A DNA stretch of 15,890 nt from CAZZBK01 sp964652155 (GTDB lineage Bacteria; Planctomycetota; Planctomycetia; Pirellulales; PNKZ01): contig CAZZBK010000137.1 of NCBI GenBank assembly GCA_964652155.1, positions 1-15,890 on the forward strand. The letters run 5' to 3'. Positions 1-6,495 of this stretch are shown piece by piece. Positions within the stretch are counted from its first letter, which is position 1, and every line of letters begins with the position of its first letter. The translations under genes and the position numbers were made by a program. The notes under the pieces are model-generated. The model worked only from the letters and a program-made list of their open reading frames with translations. It made no database searches and was not told the origin of the DNA.

Positions 1-450
1 GATCGCCCGATCCTGGTCCCCCTTGGCCGACCAAACATTGCCCCGGTCCACATATGCTTCGGTCGACGGCTTGATCCGAATCGCTTCGTTGAAGTCCCCC
101 AGGGCGATGTCGTATTCTTTGCGAGCGTGCCAGACCAGCCCGCGCGCCACGAAGAGATACGCAGAAGGCGGCTCCATGGCAATCCGGTCCGTCAAGATCG
201 GAATCGCCTCGGTCAACGTCACGACGTCACGCCGTTCGATCCAACCCGGCTTCTTGTGATTAACCCACAACCAATCGCCGTTAATCGCCTCGATCTTAAG
301 CGTTAATCCGATAGCGGCCCGGGCCACCACTTTGCTCTCGACCGTGAGGTCCGTCTCGCGAATCACCACCACGACATCGCCGACTTCCAAGCCCCACGCG
401 GAAGCGGACTGAAGCAACACGAGCAGTGCAGCCAGACTCCATCGACGCAT
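1..450 (-). CDS. Exported SH3-like/TPR protein, C-terminus beyond the left edge (partial)
   Basis: The frame is open from an ATG at 450 to the window edge, giving 150 residues of a longer protein. Residues 1-18 form a signal peptide (positive MRRW, hydrophobic ALLVLL, small-residue site SASA before WG), so export is likely. Residues about 22-78 look like a bacterial SH3-like fold: alternating hydrophobic strands ending in GDWLWVNHKKPGWIERRDV. From about residue 97 a tetratricopeptide repeat follows (AYLFVARGLVWHARKEYDIA, then LGDFNEAIRIKP), and a second begins at 131. An AAAGG motif lies about 9 nt before the ATG and supports this start. The protein is probably a periplasmic or surface scaffold that binds other proteins. 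Its partner is unknown and the number of TPRs cannot be seen. It is divergent from the isomerase gene at 663. Confidence 0.75.
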   Translation of the reverse strand, partial: MRRWSLAALLVLLQSASAWGLEVGDVVVVIRETDLTVESKVVARAAIGLTLKIEAINGDWLWVNHKKPGWIERRDVVTLTEAIPILTDRIAMEPPSAYLFVARGLVWHARKEYDIALGDFNEAIRIKPSTEAYVDRGNVWSAKGDQDRAI

Positions 451-662
451 GATGATCGCCTTTCGTGAAAGCGGCCGACGAACGCACAGTCTTCCGCTCA
501 ATTTTAGCCCTTGCCAGCCGGACTGCAAGAATTTCACCCGGCGGCAGCATGCTGACTCGCCGCCGCGGCCGAGGCGGTGGAAAAACCCGCTCCCGCCTGT
601 TACGATCCCACCTGTTGTCACTTTCCAACATCGCCTCTTTCGCAGCAATTTAATCTCTCATC

Positions 663-1697
663 ATGGCCAAATCGTCCCCCGAGTATCGGTTCAGCTTCGG
701 TCCCTGGAACATCTCGCAAGGGGCTGACCCGTTCGGCCCGGTCGTGCGCAAAGAGGTCCCTTTTGCCAAGAAGGTGAGCCAGTACCGCAAGCTGGGCTTC
801 GAGTACATTCAGCTCCACGACGACGACGTCGTGCCGGCCGATTGGGACGCCGCGACCACGGCCCGCGGCGTGGCCAAGGTCAAAAAACTCTTCGACAGCG
901 AAGGGCTAAAGCCCGAGTTCATCGCTCCGCGATTGTGGGAAGACCCACGCACGATCGACGGCGGCTACACCAGCAACAGCGCCAAAGAGCGTAAATACGC
1001 CCTGGAGCGCTCACGCCGCTCGATCGACATTGCCAACATGCTGGGCGTCGATCTGATCGTGCTTTGGCCAGCACGCGAGGGAACCTACATCCGCGAGGCC
1101 AAGGACCCCGCCGCGAGCATCGGCCGACTCGTCGAGGCGATCGACGACATGCTCGCCTACGATCCCAACATCCGCATCGTCGGCGAGATGAAGCCGAACG
1201 AGCCGATGGATCAGGCCTACTGTCCGTCGGTGGGTCACTTCATGGGCTTGGCCTATCGCACGCAGGACCCCAGCCGCGTCGGCGTGCTCATCGAGAGCGC
1301 ACACAGCATCCTCGCTGGCCTCGACCCGGCCGACGACATGGCCTACGCGCTCTGGCATCAGAAACTCTGGGGCGTGCATCTGAACGACCAGAACGGGCTC
1401 AAGTACGATCAAGACAAAACCTTCGGCTCGGTCGATCTGCGCCGCGCGTTCAATCAGGTCTGGGTCCTCGATCGGCACAAGTACTACGACATCGGCGTCG
1501 TGGGACTCGACATCAAGGCGATGCGCACGACCAAGCAGCAACACGACACAGCCCATCTGGCCAACAGCATGTCAATCTTCAAGGACCTGCTCGCGTTGTG
1601 CCGGTCGCTCGACCAGGCCAAGGTCGAGTCTCTGCGTCAGCAGCGCGACTACGAAGCGCTCGAGCTATACATCGTCGAGCACCTGCTGGGCAAGTAA
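663..1697 (+). CDS. Xylose isomerase-type TIM-barrel sugar isomerase
   Basis: This is a cytoplasmic protein of 344 residues. It keeps the landmarks of class I (Streptomyces-type) xylose isomerase, which converts D-xylose to D-xylulose (and glucose to fructose) with two divalent metals. Visible counterparts are LHDDD with catalytic H52/D55; LWPAREG (135-140); GEMKPNEP with E175/K177; IESAH with E211/H214; D242 in HLNDQ; KYDQD with D249/D251; and D283 in GLDIK. The spacing follows the Streptomyces enzyme closely, so an active metal site is likely. The protein is about 40 residues shorter than the roughly 388-residue classic enzyme, mainly at the C-terminal arm used in tetramer contacts. No xylulokinase or sugar transporter gene is near, so the true substrate may be another aldose. 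No clear Shine-Dalgarno precedes the ATG. Confidence 0.85.
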   Translation: MAKSSPEYRFSFGPWNISQGADPFGPVVRKEVPFAKKVSQYRKLGFEYIQLHDDDVVPADWDAATTARGVAKVKKLFDSEGLKPEFIAPRLWEDPRTIDGGYTSNSAKERKYALERSRRSIDIANMLGVDLIVLWPAREGTYIREAKDPAASIGRLVEAIDDMLAYDPNIRIVGEMKPNEPMDQAYCPSVGHFMGLAYRTQDPSRVGVLIESAHSILAGLDPADDMAYALWHQKLWGVHLNDQNGLKYDQDKTFGSVDLRRAFNQVWVLDRHKYYDIGVVGLDIKAMRTTKQQHDTAHLANSMSIFKDLLALCRSLDQAKVESLRQQRDYEALELYIVEHLLGK

Positions 1698-1715
1698 GCG
1701 TTTGGAACAAAAGGC

Positions 1716-1748
1716 GAAAGTGGAATGACTTGGCTTGGTTCCGCTTTC
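1716..1748. terminator. Possible bidirectional terminator hairpin between convergent genes
   Basis: GAAAGTGGAA (1716-1725) can pair with TTCCGCTTTC (1739-1748) through ten pairs, one of them G-U, around a 13-nt loop. It sits in the 69-bp gap between the convergent isomerase and RNase D genes. T-rich stretches follow on both strands but neither is a clean U tract, so this is only a candidate. Confidence 0.35.
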
Positions 1749-1766
1749 CGCTTTCGACTTTCCGCT

Positions 1767-2942
1767 TTACGAAGCACTCTCAAACGAGAACGGCTGCTCG
1801 CTGTGCGGGTCTTCGATCCGAATGGCCACCTTGCCGGCGAGCAGGTCGTCGAGCAGTTGACCCACGACCTCGGCACGCCAGCCCTGGGCCAGCACCGGTT
1901 CGCCGTGGGTGGTCTCGCCCAACCGCCAGGCAATCAGATCGCGGACATCGCTCGGCGTACCCACGAGACTGGCGGCCACCTGAGCCCGGCGGCAAATGCT
2001 CCCCAAGGCCGACGACAAAAACTGCCCCAACATCGTCAGGTGCGAGTTCGTCTCGCTCCGCATCGGTGGCGGGCATTGGTCGTCACTCAAGGCCAGCGCG
2101 TGCGCGATGGCTTTTGCGAGTTCCGGAATGAGCCGTTTCAGATCGCCGCGCTCCATGCCGCGGATCGCGCCGACCTGTTTCGGATCGGACGAGCGTCGCT
2201 TGGCCAACTCGACGATCAGGTCGTCGCGCAGCACGAGCCGCGTGGGACGGTTGCGGCGACGCGATTCTTCCTCGCGCCACAACCACAGCTCGCGGACGAT
2301 CGCCAGGCTCCGACTGCTCAGGCCCGACGAGCCCGACACGCGCCGCCAGCGTTCGCCGTCGCGGGCGGCAATCACGTCCGCCTGCCAAGCGTCCATTTCA
2401 TGATCGAACCACACCTGGTGTTCGAGTTCGGCCAGCCGCTCGCCGAGCAATTTTCGCAACCGTGCCAAGTGCCGCACGTCGTCCAGCGCGTAGTCGATCT
2501 GCTGGGGCGACAGCGGACGACGACGCCAATCGGTGCGGGTCTCTCCCTTCGACGCCTTGACGTTCAGCAGCCGGCCGACGAGCGTGCCGTAGCCAGCAGG
2601 GTACTCCATGCCAATCATCCCCGCCGCAAGTTGCACGTCGAACAGCGACTCCGGCGCGCGGCCAATCGCCTCGAGCGAGAACATCAGCTCTTGACGACCC
2701 GCATGCACGATCGTCTCGTGACCCGGCGCGGCAAGCAGCTCCCAAAACGGGGTCATGTCCTGCACGCTCAACGAGTCGATCGCGAACAACTCGTCGCCGG
2801 CCGCGACCTGCACCAGGCACAGCTCGGGCAAATACGTGTCCTCGGAAACGAATTCCGTGTCGAAGGCAATGGCTGGCGCGTGGGCAAGCCGGCGGCAGGC
2901 GTCGGCCAACTGCGCATCGGTCGTGATAATCGGAGAACTCAA
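1767..2942 (-). CDS. rnd: Ribonuclease D (DEDDy 3'-5' exoribonuclease with HRDC domain)
   Basis: RNase D trims the 3' ends of tRNA and other stable RNAs in the cytoplasm. Starting at TTG 2942 (391 residues), the N-terminus SSPIITTDAQLAD aligns with the usual start of the family, and AGGG lies 6 nt upstream. A GTG at 2990 in the same frame would add 16 residues. Exo I is FDTEF (D28, E30). Exo II is HAGRQELMF, with E85 where the family normally has Asp. Exo III is YALDD (Y151, D155). The segment ETRTDWRRRPLSPQQ is typical of RNase D. Residues about 205-285 (SLAIVRELWLWREEESRRRN to MERGDLKRLIPELAKAI) form the HRDC RNA-binding domain. A 100-residue C-terminal extension follows. The gene converges on the isomerase gene. 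Confidence 0.9.
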   Translation of the reverse strand: MSSPIITTDAQLADACRRLAHAPAIAFDTEFVSEDTYLPELCLVQVAAGDELFAIDSLSVQDMTPFWELLAAPGHETIVHAGRQELMFSLEAIGRAPESLFDVQLAAGMIGMEYPAGYGTLVGRLLNVKASKGETRTDWRRRPLSPQQIDYALDDVRHLARLRKLLGERLAELEHQVWFDHEMDAWQADVIAARDGERWRRVSGSSGLSSRSLAIVRELWLWREEESRRRNRPTRLVLRDDLIVELAKRRSSDPKQVGAIRGMERGDLKRLIPELAKAIAHALALSDDQCPPPMRSETNSHLTMLGQFLSSALGSICRRAQVAASLVGTPSDVRDLIAWRLGETTHGEPVLAQGWRAEVVGQLLDDLLAGKVAIRIEDPHSEQPFSFESAS

Positions 2943-3029
2943 ACAACGCCCTAGCGAAGAGAGGGAATGGGCCACGCGAGCAGAGGCCACCGGAACGCGG
3001 CCAGATCCCCTCGCGGTTCGTACTCGACG

Positions 3030-3058
3030 ATCTTACGGCACACCCTCGCTCGACACAA
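3030..3058 (-). promoter_or_regulatory. Candidate sigma70-type promoter for rnd
   Basis: On the minus strand TTGTGT (3058-3053) is followed after 17 nt by TAAGAT (3035-3030). Transcription would begin near 3023, giving a leader of about 33 nt to GTG 2990 or 80 nt to TTG 2942. Four of six bases match consensus in the -35 box and five of six in the -10 box. The call rests on sequence alone. Confidence 0.4.
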
Positions 3059-3133
3059 CGTCGAACCTCAGGAACAGCGTGGGTTGCCCAAGGGGATGAT
3101 ATCGTCACGAAGCTCATTGAGCGTTACGGCTTT

Positions 3134-3230
3134 GGGTGGCTGGCGTTATGCGCAGCATAACCCGGCTCTCGCCGAGGCCGATGCATCACGCCGACCGCCG
3201 GGGTTTGCTGACGCAAACCACCAGCCACCC
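3134..3230. repeat. REP-type paired palindromic element, copy 1
   Basis: The element is bounded by the inverted ends GGGTGGCTGG and CCAGCCACCC. Inside are two hairpin arms. The left is GTTATGC/GCATAAC with loop GCA. The right is GGTTTGC/GCAAACC with loop TGAC. Each arm is followed on its inner side by CCGGC or its complement. This resembles a BIME, meaning two REP units in opposite orientation. Confidence 0.75.
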
Positions 3231-3309
3231 GTCGGACAACAACGCGAGAACAGCGTGGGTTGCCCAAGGGGATGATATCGTCACGAAGCTCATTGAGCGT
3301 TACGGCTTT

Positions 3310-3406
3310 GGGTGGCTGGCGTTATGCGCAGCATAACCCGGCTCTCGCCGAGGCCGATGCATCACGCCGACCGCCGGGGTTTGCTGACGCAAACCACCAG
3401 CCACCC
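3310..3406. repeat. REP-type paired palindromic element, copy 2
   Basis: This is the same sequence as the element at 3134-3230, carried in the second unit of the 171-bp tandem duplication. Confidence 0.75.
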
Positions 3407-3595
3407 GTCGGACAACAAGTTGTCCGGCTAGCCGTGAATCATGCGGTCCGCTCACACGACGACCCGTGCTAGCACGCGCAACGTGACCTTGACGGCCGAG
3501 GGGCGGTTGCCGTAGTGTCTGCAAGCCTTGTGCGGTCGATTTTCACAGCGGCCGCTCGGTTGCTCGCACGTGTCGTCAGGGAGGACGTCTCGATT

Positions 3596-4270
3596 ATGGC
3601 CAGCTCGCTCTCACGGTCGTCGCCGACCCAACGTGTGTCGGCCTCGCCCGTCACTGCCGCGGCACCCAAACGCTGGGCGTTTCGCGCACGGGGCTTGATG
3701 GGAGGCCTATGCGTGACCGTCTGCGGCGGACTCGCGATCTTGTCGCCGCCCCATTTTGCGAGCGGCTCGTGGAACGCGCTCGCCTGCAATGCCGCGGCCT
3801 GGGTCGTGTTCTGCTGCGGCGTCGCGTTTCGCTTTTGGCCCACGTTGTACATCGGCGGACGCAAGCTGCACACCCTCGCCAACGAGGGCCCCTATTCAAT
3901 CACCCGCAACCCACTGTATTTAGGCACGTTTTTAATCTGGGCCTCGGCAGCCATCGGGCTGCAGAGCGTCACTCTAGGCGTTGGCGTTTTGCTGGGGGTT
4001 CTATGGTACGCGCTCTTCACCATTCCGGCCGAGGAGAAACAACTCGCGGCGACACTGGGCGAACCGTATCGGGAGTACTGCCGCCAGGTGCCCCGCTTTG
4101 TGCCCCGTTGGAGCCAGTTCCGGACACCGTCGTCGATCGAAGTGACAACGCGCGGACTGAAACTGGAGTTGCACCGAGCGCTGCGCTGGATCTGGCTGCC
4201 GATCGTGGTGCAGATGTTGAACCAACTGCGCATCGCGAGTTGGTGGCCGCAGGGTTGGCTCTGGCCTTAA
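3596..4270 (+). CDS. ICMT/PEMT-type integral-membrane methyltransferase, paralog 1
   Basis: This is a 224-residue membrane protein. I chose ATG 3596 because GGGAGG lies about 11 nt upstream; an in-frame GTG at 3515 would only add a non-conserved stretch. Hydrophobic segments lie at about 34-50, 61-80, 108-145 and 191-207. The family signature is GPYSITRNPLYLG (98-110), then EEKQLAATLGEPYREYCRQV and PRFVP (to 170). In isoprenylcysteine and phospholipid methyltransferases this C-terminal part binds S-adenosylmethionine and the lipid-like acceptor. No isoprenylated protein is evident, so the acceptor may be a lipid or another small hydrophobic molecule. The stop at 4268-4270 is 2 nt before the paralog's start, so the two are probably co-transcribed and may be translationally coupled. 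Confidence 0.8.
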   Translation: MASSLSRSSPTQRVSASPVTAAAPKRWAFRARGLMGGLCVTVCGGLAILSPPHFASGSWNALACNAAAWVVFCCGVAFRFWPTLYIGGRKLHTLANEGPYSITRNPLYLGTFLIWASAAIGLQSVTLGVGVLLGVLWYALFTIPAEEKQLAATLGEPYREYCRQVPRFVPRWSQFRTPSSIEVTTRGLKLELHRALRWIWLPIVVQMLNQLRIASWWPQGWLWP

Positions 4271-4272
4271 GC

Positions 4273-4956
4273 ATGGCTGGGGACTGTCCCCATTTTTCGA
4301 GTGTCTCCGAGAAAAATGGGACTGTCCCCCGCTCCGCTACAAAAACCCCGCGCAAACATTGGGCCGAACGCCGCCGCGCGTCGATCTCGCTTTGTATTCT
4401 CCTGCCGATCGGCGCGCTCGTCGCGCTCTCGCCGCCCCGCGTCGAGCCGGGTTCGCCACTCGACCTGGCCCTGAATGCGCTCGCCTGGGGATTGTTCCTC
4501 GTCGGCGGCGCGTTTCGCTTGTGGGCCACGCTGCACATCGGCGGCAATAAAGGAAAAACGCTCATCACCGACGGCCCCTACTCGATCACCCGCAACCCGC
4601 TCTACCTGGGCACGTTGCTCATCGGCGCGTCGACCGTCGTCTTTCTGCAAAGTCTCTCGTTGCTCGCGGCGCTCATCGTCGCGTCGAGCAGTTATCTGTT
4701 CTTCACGCTCCGCAGCGAGCGTAACCGGCTGCGATCGCATCACGGCGCAGAGTACGATCGTTACTGTGAGCATGTGCCGATGCTGCTGCCCAATGTGCGG
4801 CTGTTCAAGTCTCCCGAGCGGATCGAGCTCGACGTGCATTGCCTGCGGCTAGAAGCCCTGCGGGCGTTACGCTGGCTGCCGTTGCCCCTATTCGCCGCGT
4901 TGGTCATGCAGTTGCGTCACGTCGCCGCCTGGCCCCTGTGGTTCAACCTCCCCTAG
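4273..4956 (+). CDS. ICMT/PEMT-type integral-membrane methyltransferase, paralog 2
   Basis: This 227-residue protein is clearly homologous to its upstream neighbour. Shared features are ALSPP, FRLWATLHIGG, an identical GPYSITRNPLYLG (101-113), a C-terminal YDRYCEHVPMLLP block, and the tail LRLEALRALRW. It differs where paralog 1 has EEKQL: here it is SERNRL, so one acidic residue is lost. The only ATG/GTG/TTG in frame ahead of the conserved core is ATG 4273. Residues 3-19 (GDCPHFSSVSEKNGTVP) are therefore encoded by a palindromic repeat at 4279-4329. This looks like repeat insertion between two formerly adjacent genes that supplied a new N-terminus. There is no Shine-Dalgarno at a normal distance, so reinitiation after the upstream stop is likely. 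A GC hairpin (4959-4977) follows the stop directly. Confidence 0.78.
   Translation: MAGDCPHFSSVSEKNGTVPRSATKTPRKHWAERRRASISLCILLPIGALVALSPPRVEPGSPLDLALNALAWGLFLVGGAFRLWATLHIGGNKGKTLITDGPYSITRNPLYLGTLLIGASTVVFLQSLSLLAALIVASSSYLFFTLRSERNRLRSHHGAEYDRYCEHVPMLLPNVRLFKSPERIELDVHCLRLEALRALRWLPLPLFAALVMQLRHVAAWPLWFNLP
4279..4329. repeat. Palindromic repeat with GGGGACTGTCCCC arms, inside the start of a gene
   Basis: The left arm is GGGGACTGTCCCCATTTTTC (4279-4298) and the right arm is GAAAAATGGGACTGTCCCC (4311-4329). They are inverted copies around a 12-nt centre, and each arm also contains its own GGGAC/GTCCC palindrome. Repeats of this form are widespread in bacterial genomes and are often linked to REP-associated transposases. 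It overlaps codons 3-19 of the second methyltransferase. Confidence 0.8.
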
Positions 4957-4982
4957 AGCCGGTCCGTCTCGGACCGGACGTG
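4955..4982 (+). repeat. GC hairpin repeat directly after the methyltransferase stop, copy A
   Basis: CCGGTCCG and CGGACCGG pair as an 8-bp stem around the loop TCT (4959-4977). The 28-bp context recurs with one mismatch, inverted, at 6442-6469. The repeat starts within the TAG stop codon of the upstream gene. No U tract follows, so it may act as a 3' RNA-end stabiliser or a weak terminator. Confidence 0.7.
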
Positions 4983-5052
4983 TGCGGCTCGCAGTTTCGA
5001 CGACCGTCGTTTTGATTCCCTCAATCTTCGCTCGCACCGGACAGTCGAGATC

Positions 5053-5098
5053 GTCAAAAGTAGAATGTCCCCACGCCTGTTCGGCACGGAATGTCCCC
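5053..5098. repeat. Direct GAATGTCCCC repeats, possible relic end of a mobile element
   Basis: GTCAAAAGTAGAATGTCCCC (5053-5072) is followed 26 bp later by a second GAATGTCCCC (5089-5098). Motifs of this kind resemble ends of transposable elements, but no transposase gene or second end is present. I call it a possible relic only. Confidence 0.35.
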
Positions 5099-5125
5099 TT
5101 TATGGCGCGCGGACGAACACCCTGC

Positions 5126-5267
5126 CATTCCCGCGCAGGCGGGCATCTAGTGGATTTAGTCGACCGAAACGACACGGCACTGGATTCCCGCCTGCGCGGG
5201 AATGACTCGGGGTTGAGAGGACAATGACCCGGGCTCTGTCATGCCCGCGCAGGCGGGCATCCAGTGG
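5126..5267. repeat. Three palindromic repeats of the CCCGCGCAGGCGGG type
   Basis: Copies lie at 5126-5153 (plus), 5178-5204 (inverted) and 5240-5267 (plus). Each has the core CCCGCGCAGGCGGG or its complement, flanked by CAT on one side and ATC(C/T)AGTG on the other. The first two can fold together into one large hairpin. The motif is a common interspersed repeat in many bacteria. Confidence 0.8.
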
Positions 5268-5291
5268 ACATGGCGAATTCAAAAGACGAAT

Positions 5292-5326
5292 CCAAAAAGG
5301 ACGGGAGTCGTAGAGCACGACTCCCG
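5292..5326 (-). terminator. Rho-independent terminator of the pilin-like gene
   Basis: On the minus strand CGGGAGTCGT (5326-5317) pairs perfectly with ACGACTCCCG (5311-5302) around a 5-nt loop. TCCTTTTTGG follows and provides a short U tract. It lies about 50 bp after the stop of the pilin-like gene, in the right orientation. Confidence 0.75.
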
Positions 5327-5376
5327 CCCCTTAGTGCGCTGAGACTCTAACTCATTCGCTCGGACAATAACGGCCC

Positions 5377-6237
5377 TTAGTTGGCAACGGCGTTCGGGCT
5401 GTTGGTGTAGCTGTTCAGGTTGTCCATGATGCTCGTGCCGTCCGGGGCGAAACAGCCGACATAACGGGCCTTGAAGTAGCCCGCGTCGGATGTGCTCGTA
5501 ATCGTCGTTCCGTTCGGCACGGCAAACACGACCAGTGCGCGAGCGTAGTACTTTGCCGGATCGACCGACGTGAACAACGGCGTATCTTGAACCGTGTTGC
5601 GCTTCAGGCCAGCCTCATTGCCAAAGCCGAGGACGACCAGCGTCCAGTTCCAGCCCGCCACGTACGGATTGATCGAGAAGGCCTTGTCGGTGAACAAGAC
5701 ATTATGACCATAGGTGCTGAATGAACTGGACGTAATGCCTTGTTGAATGATGGCAAACTTCGTCGCCGCGGTGGCATAGGACGGCGCTGGATTTGCGACC
5801 GTCGAGACCGCTTGATAAGTCCGGCCACTGTCACTTGCCGGACCGGTCCAGGCTGCATCCTGAAAGTGCAAACCGGTAATTCCAGCATCGTACAGGCTTT
5901 GCATTTGCGTGTCGGTTAGCGTGCCGGCAACAAGTGTCGTCCCGGCTGCATCGAGGGGCCCCGTCAGTAATTTCGGATGCAACTTGCTATACAAAGCTCC
6001 CGTTGCATCCAGCACGCCGTCCCAAGCACTGGGCAATCGCTTGAACTGGGCCTCGTAACGCGATTCGGCCTCGCTGACCGACTTGAGCAACGCGGCGTTG
6101 GCGGCATTGCCCGCCTGCTCGGTCACCCCGGTCATTTTGGGAAGCACTAAACCGGCGATAATCGCCAGAATCGCCACCACGACCAACAGCTCCAATAATG
6201 TAAAACCGCGAACACTTCGCGGGCTTGTCATACGCAT
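5377..6237 (-). CDS. Type IV pilin-like protein (prepilin N-terminal methylation motif)
   Basis: This is a 286-residue secreted or assembled pseudopilin. ATG 6237 is preferred because AAGGTG lies 6 nt before it; an in-frame GTG at 6246 overlaps that Shine-Dalgarno. The leader ends at G11, followed by FTLLELLVVVAILAIIAGLV. The prepilin peptidase would cut after G11 and methylate F12, and E16 is the conserved Glu+5 that guides assembly. The rest (about residues 40-286) is a soluble domain rich in Ala, Thr and Ser, ending in a segment around YFKARYVGCFAPDGTS. It is longer than major type II pseudopilins and lacks any secretion or pilus genes beside it. Planctomycetes carry many such stand-alone genes, and their role is mostly unknown. 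A terminator follows at 5292-5326. Confidence 0.85.
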   Translation of the reverse strand: MRMTSPRSVRGFTLLELLVVVAILAIIAGLVLPKMTGVTEQAGNAANAALLKSVSEAESRYEAQFKRLPSAWDGVLDATGALYSKLHPKLLTGPLDAAGTTLVAGTLTDTQMQSLYDAGITGLHFQDAAWTGPASDSGRTYQAVSTVANPAPSYATAATKFAIIQQGITSSSFSTYGHNVLFTDKAFSINPYVAGWNWTLVVLGFGNEAGLKRNTVQDTPLFTSVDPAKYYARALVVFAVPNGTTITSTSDAGYFKARYVGCFAPDGTSIMDNLNSYTNSPNAVAN

Positions 6238-6270
6238 CTTGATCACCTTGTCAAAAAAATGAATTCCGTG

Positions 6271-6302
6271 TGAAAAAAAAGAGCGATCGCTGCGTCACGC
6301 TC
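6271..6302 (-). terminator. Weak terminator candidate upstream of the pilin-like gene
   Basis: On the minus strand GAGCG, a 12-nt loop and CGCTC are followed by eight T residues. The stem is only 5 bp, but the T tract is strong. It would stop transcripts coming from the Cys-rich gene at 6496-7068 before they enter the pilin-like gene. No clear promoter for the pilin-like gene was found in this gap. Confidence 0.4.
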
Positions 6303-6441
6303 CGCCGAGTGCTTTGAGGCGGCGAACCGAGACACTCGCGCGCAAGGTCTTATTGACGTCTGCGCGGACGGTTGCTTCGACAGCCAAGGCAGCCATGCCC
6401 GGCTTTGGGGAGCGAGAGCGTCGTTCACGTGGCGCGTTGCT

Positions 6442-6469
6442 CACGTCCGGTCCGAGACGGACCGGTTCT
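6442..6469 (-). repeat. GC hairpin repeat just after the Cys-rich gene stop, copy B
   Basis: This is the inverted partner of 4955-4982, with one mismatch in 28 bp (AGAA for AGAG). The stem CCGGTCCG/CGGACCGG and loop TCT are identical when read in the direction of the adjacent gene. It begins about 26 nt after that gene's stop codon. Both copies therefore lie in the same sense in the 3' region of their host transcript. Confidence 0.7.
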
Positions 6470-6495
6470 GCGCAACCTACGCACACTCAACGCAC

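Larger units (their letters stand above)
3072..3418. repeat. Perfect 171-bp tandem duplication with 5-bp spacer
   Basis: Bases 3072-3242 recur at 3248-3418 without any difference that I can see, separated by CGCGA (period 176). Each unit holds about 62 bp of unique sequence, then one REP-type element (3134-3230 and 3310-3406), then GTCGGACAACAA. Small open frames crossing the region repeat with it and have no coding features, so I treat it as non-coding. Complete identity points to a very recent duplication, or to an assembly artefact. Confidence 0.9.
2991..3595. other. Non-coding gap between rnd and the methyltransferase pair
   Basis: This 605-bp stretch between divergent genes contains the candidate rnd promoter (3030-3058), the tandem duplication with two REP-type elements (3072-3418), and a leader of about 175 bp before the first methyltransferase. 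In that leader TTGACG (3489-3494) and TAGTGT (3513-3518), 18 nt apart, form a weak promoter candidate on the plus strand. Small frames here are repeat-driven or lack coding character. Confidence 0.6.
4957..5376. other. Repeat-filled non-coding gap
   Basis: This 420-bp gap separates the convergent methyltransferase and pilin-like genes. It holds the GC hairpin (4955-4982), two GAATGTCCCC motifs (5063-5072, 5089-5098), three palindromes with a CCCGC/GCGGG core (5126-5267) and the pilin-gene terminator (5292-5326). I see no credible coding sequence. Confidence 0.65.

Noticed and set aside
615..654. Promoter for the isomerase gene (TTGTCA ... TTTAAT)
   Set aside because: The boxes are 28 nt apart, too far for a sigma70 promoter, and no other pairing at 16-18 nt was seen.
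1725..2954. Long open frame of 409 codons on the plus strand opposite RNase D
   Set aside because: It is fully antisense to a gene with recognised catalytic motifs, its protein is rich in Arg, His and Gln without domain character, and it reflects high GC at third positions.
3072..3418. CRISPR-like repeat-spacer array
   Set aside because: There are only two long units (171 bp) with a 5-bp spacer, no variable spacers and no cas genes.
2967..3472. Small repeated proteins encoded across the tandem duplication
   Set aside because: The frames repeat only because the DNA does. They lack ribosome binding sites and domain features, and they run through the palindromic elements.
3709..4272. N-terminal extension of the second methyltransferase frame across the first methyltransferase
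   Set aside because: The frame overlaps the first methyltransferase in another phase and the translated part has no membrane segments or family motifs. The homologous core begins only after ATG 4273.
6243..6486. Two small minus-strand frames (61-63 codons) between the pilin-like and Cys-rich genes
   Set aside because: They overlap each other in different phases, cross the shared GC hairpin, and show no signal or motif.
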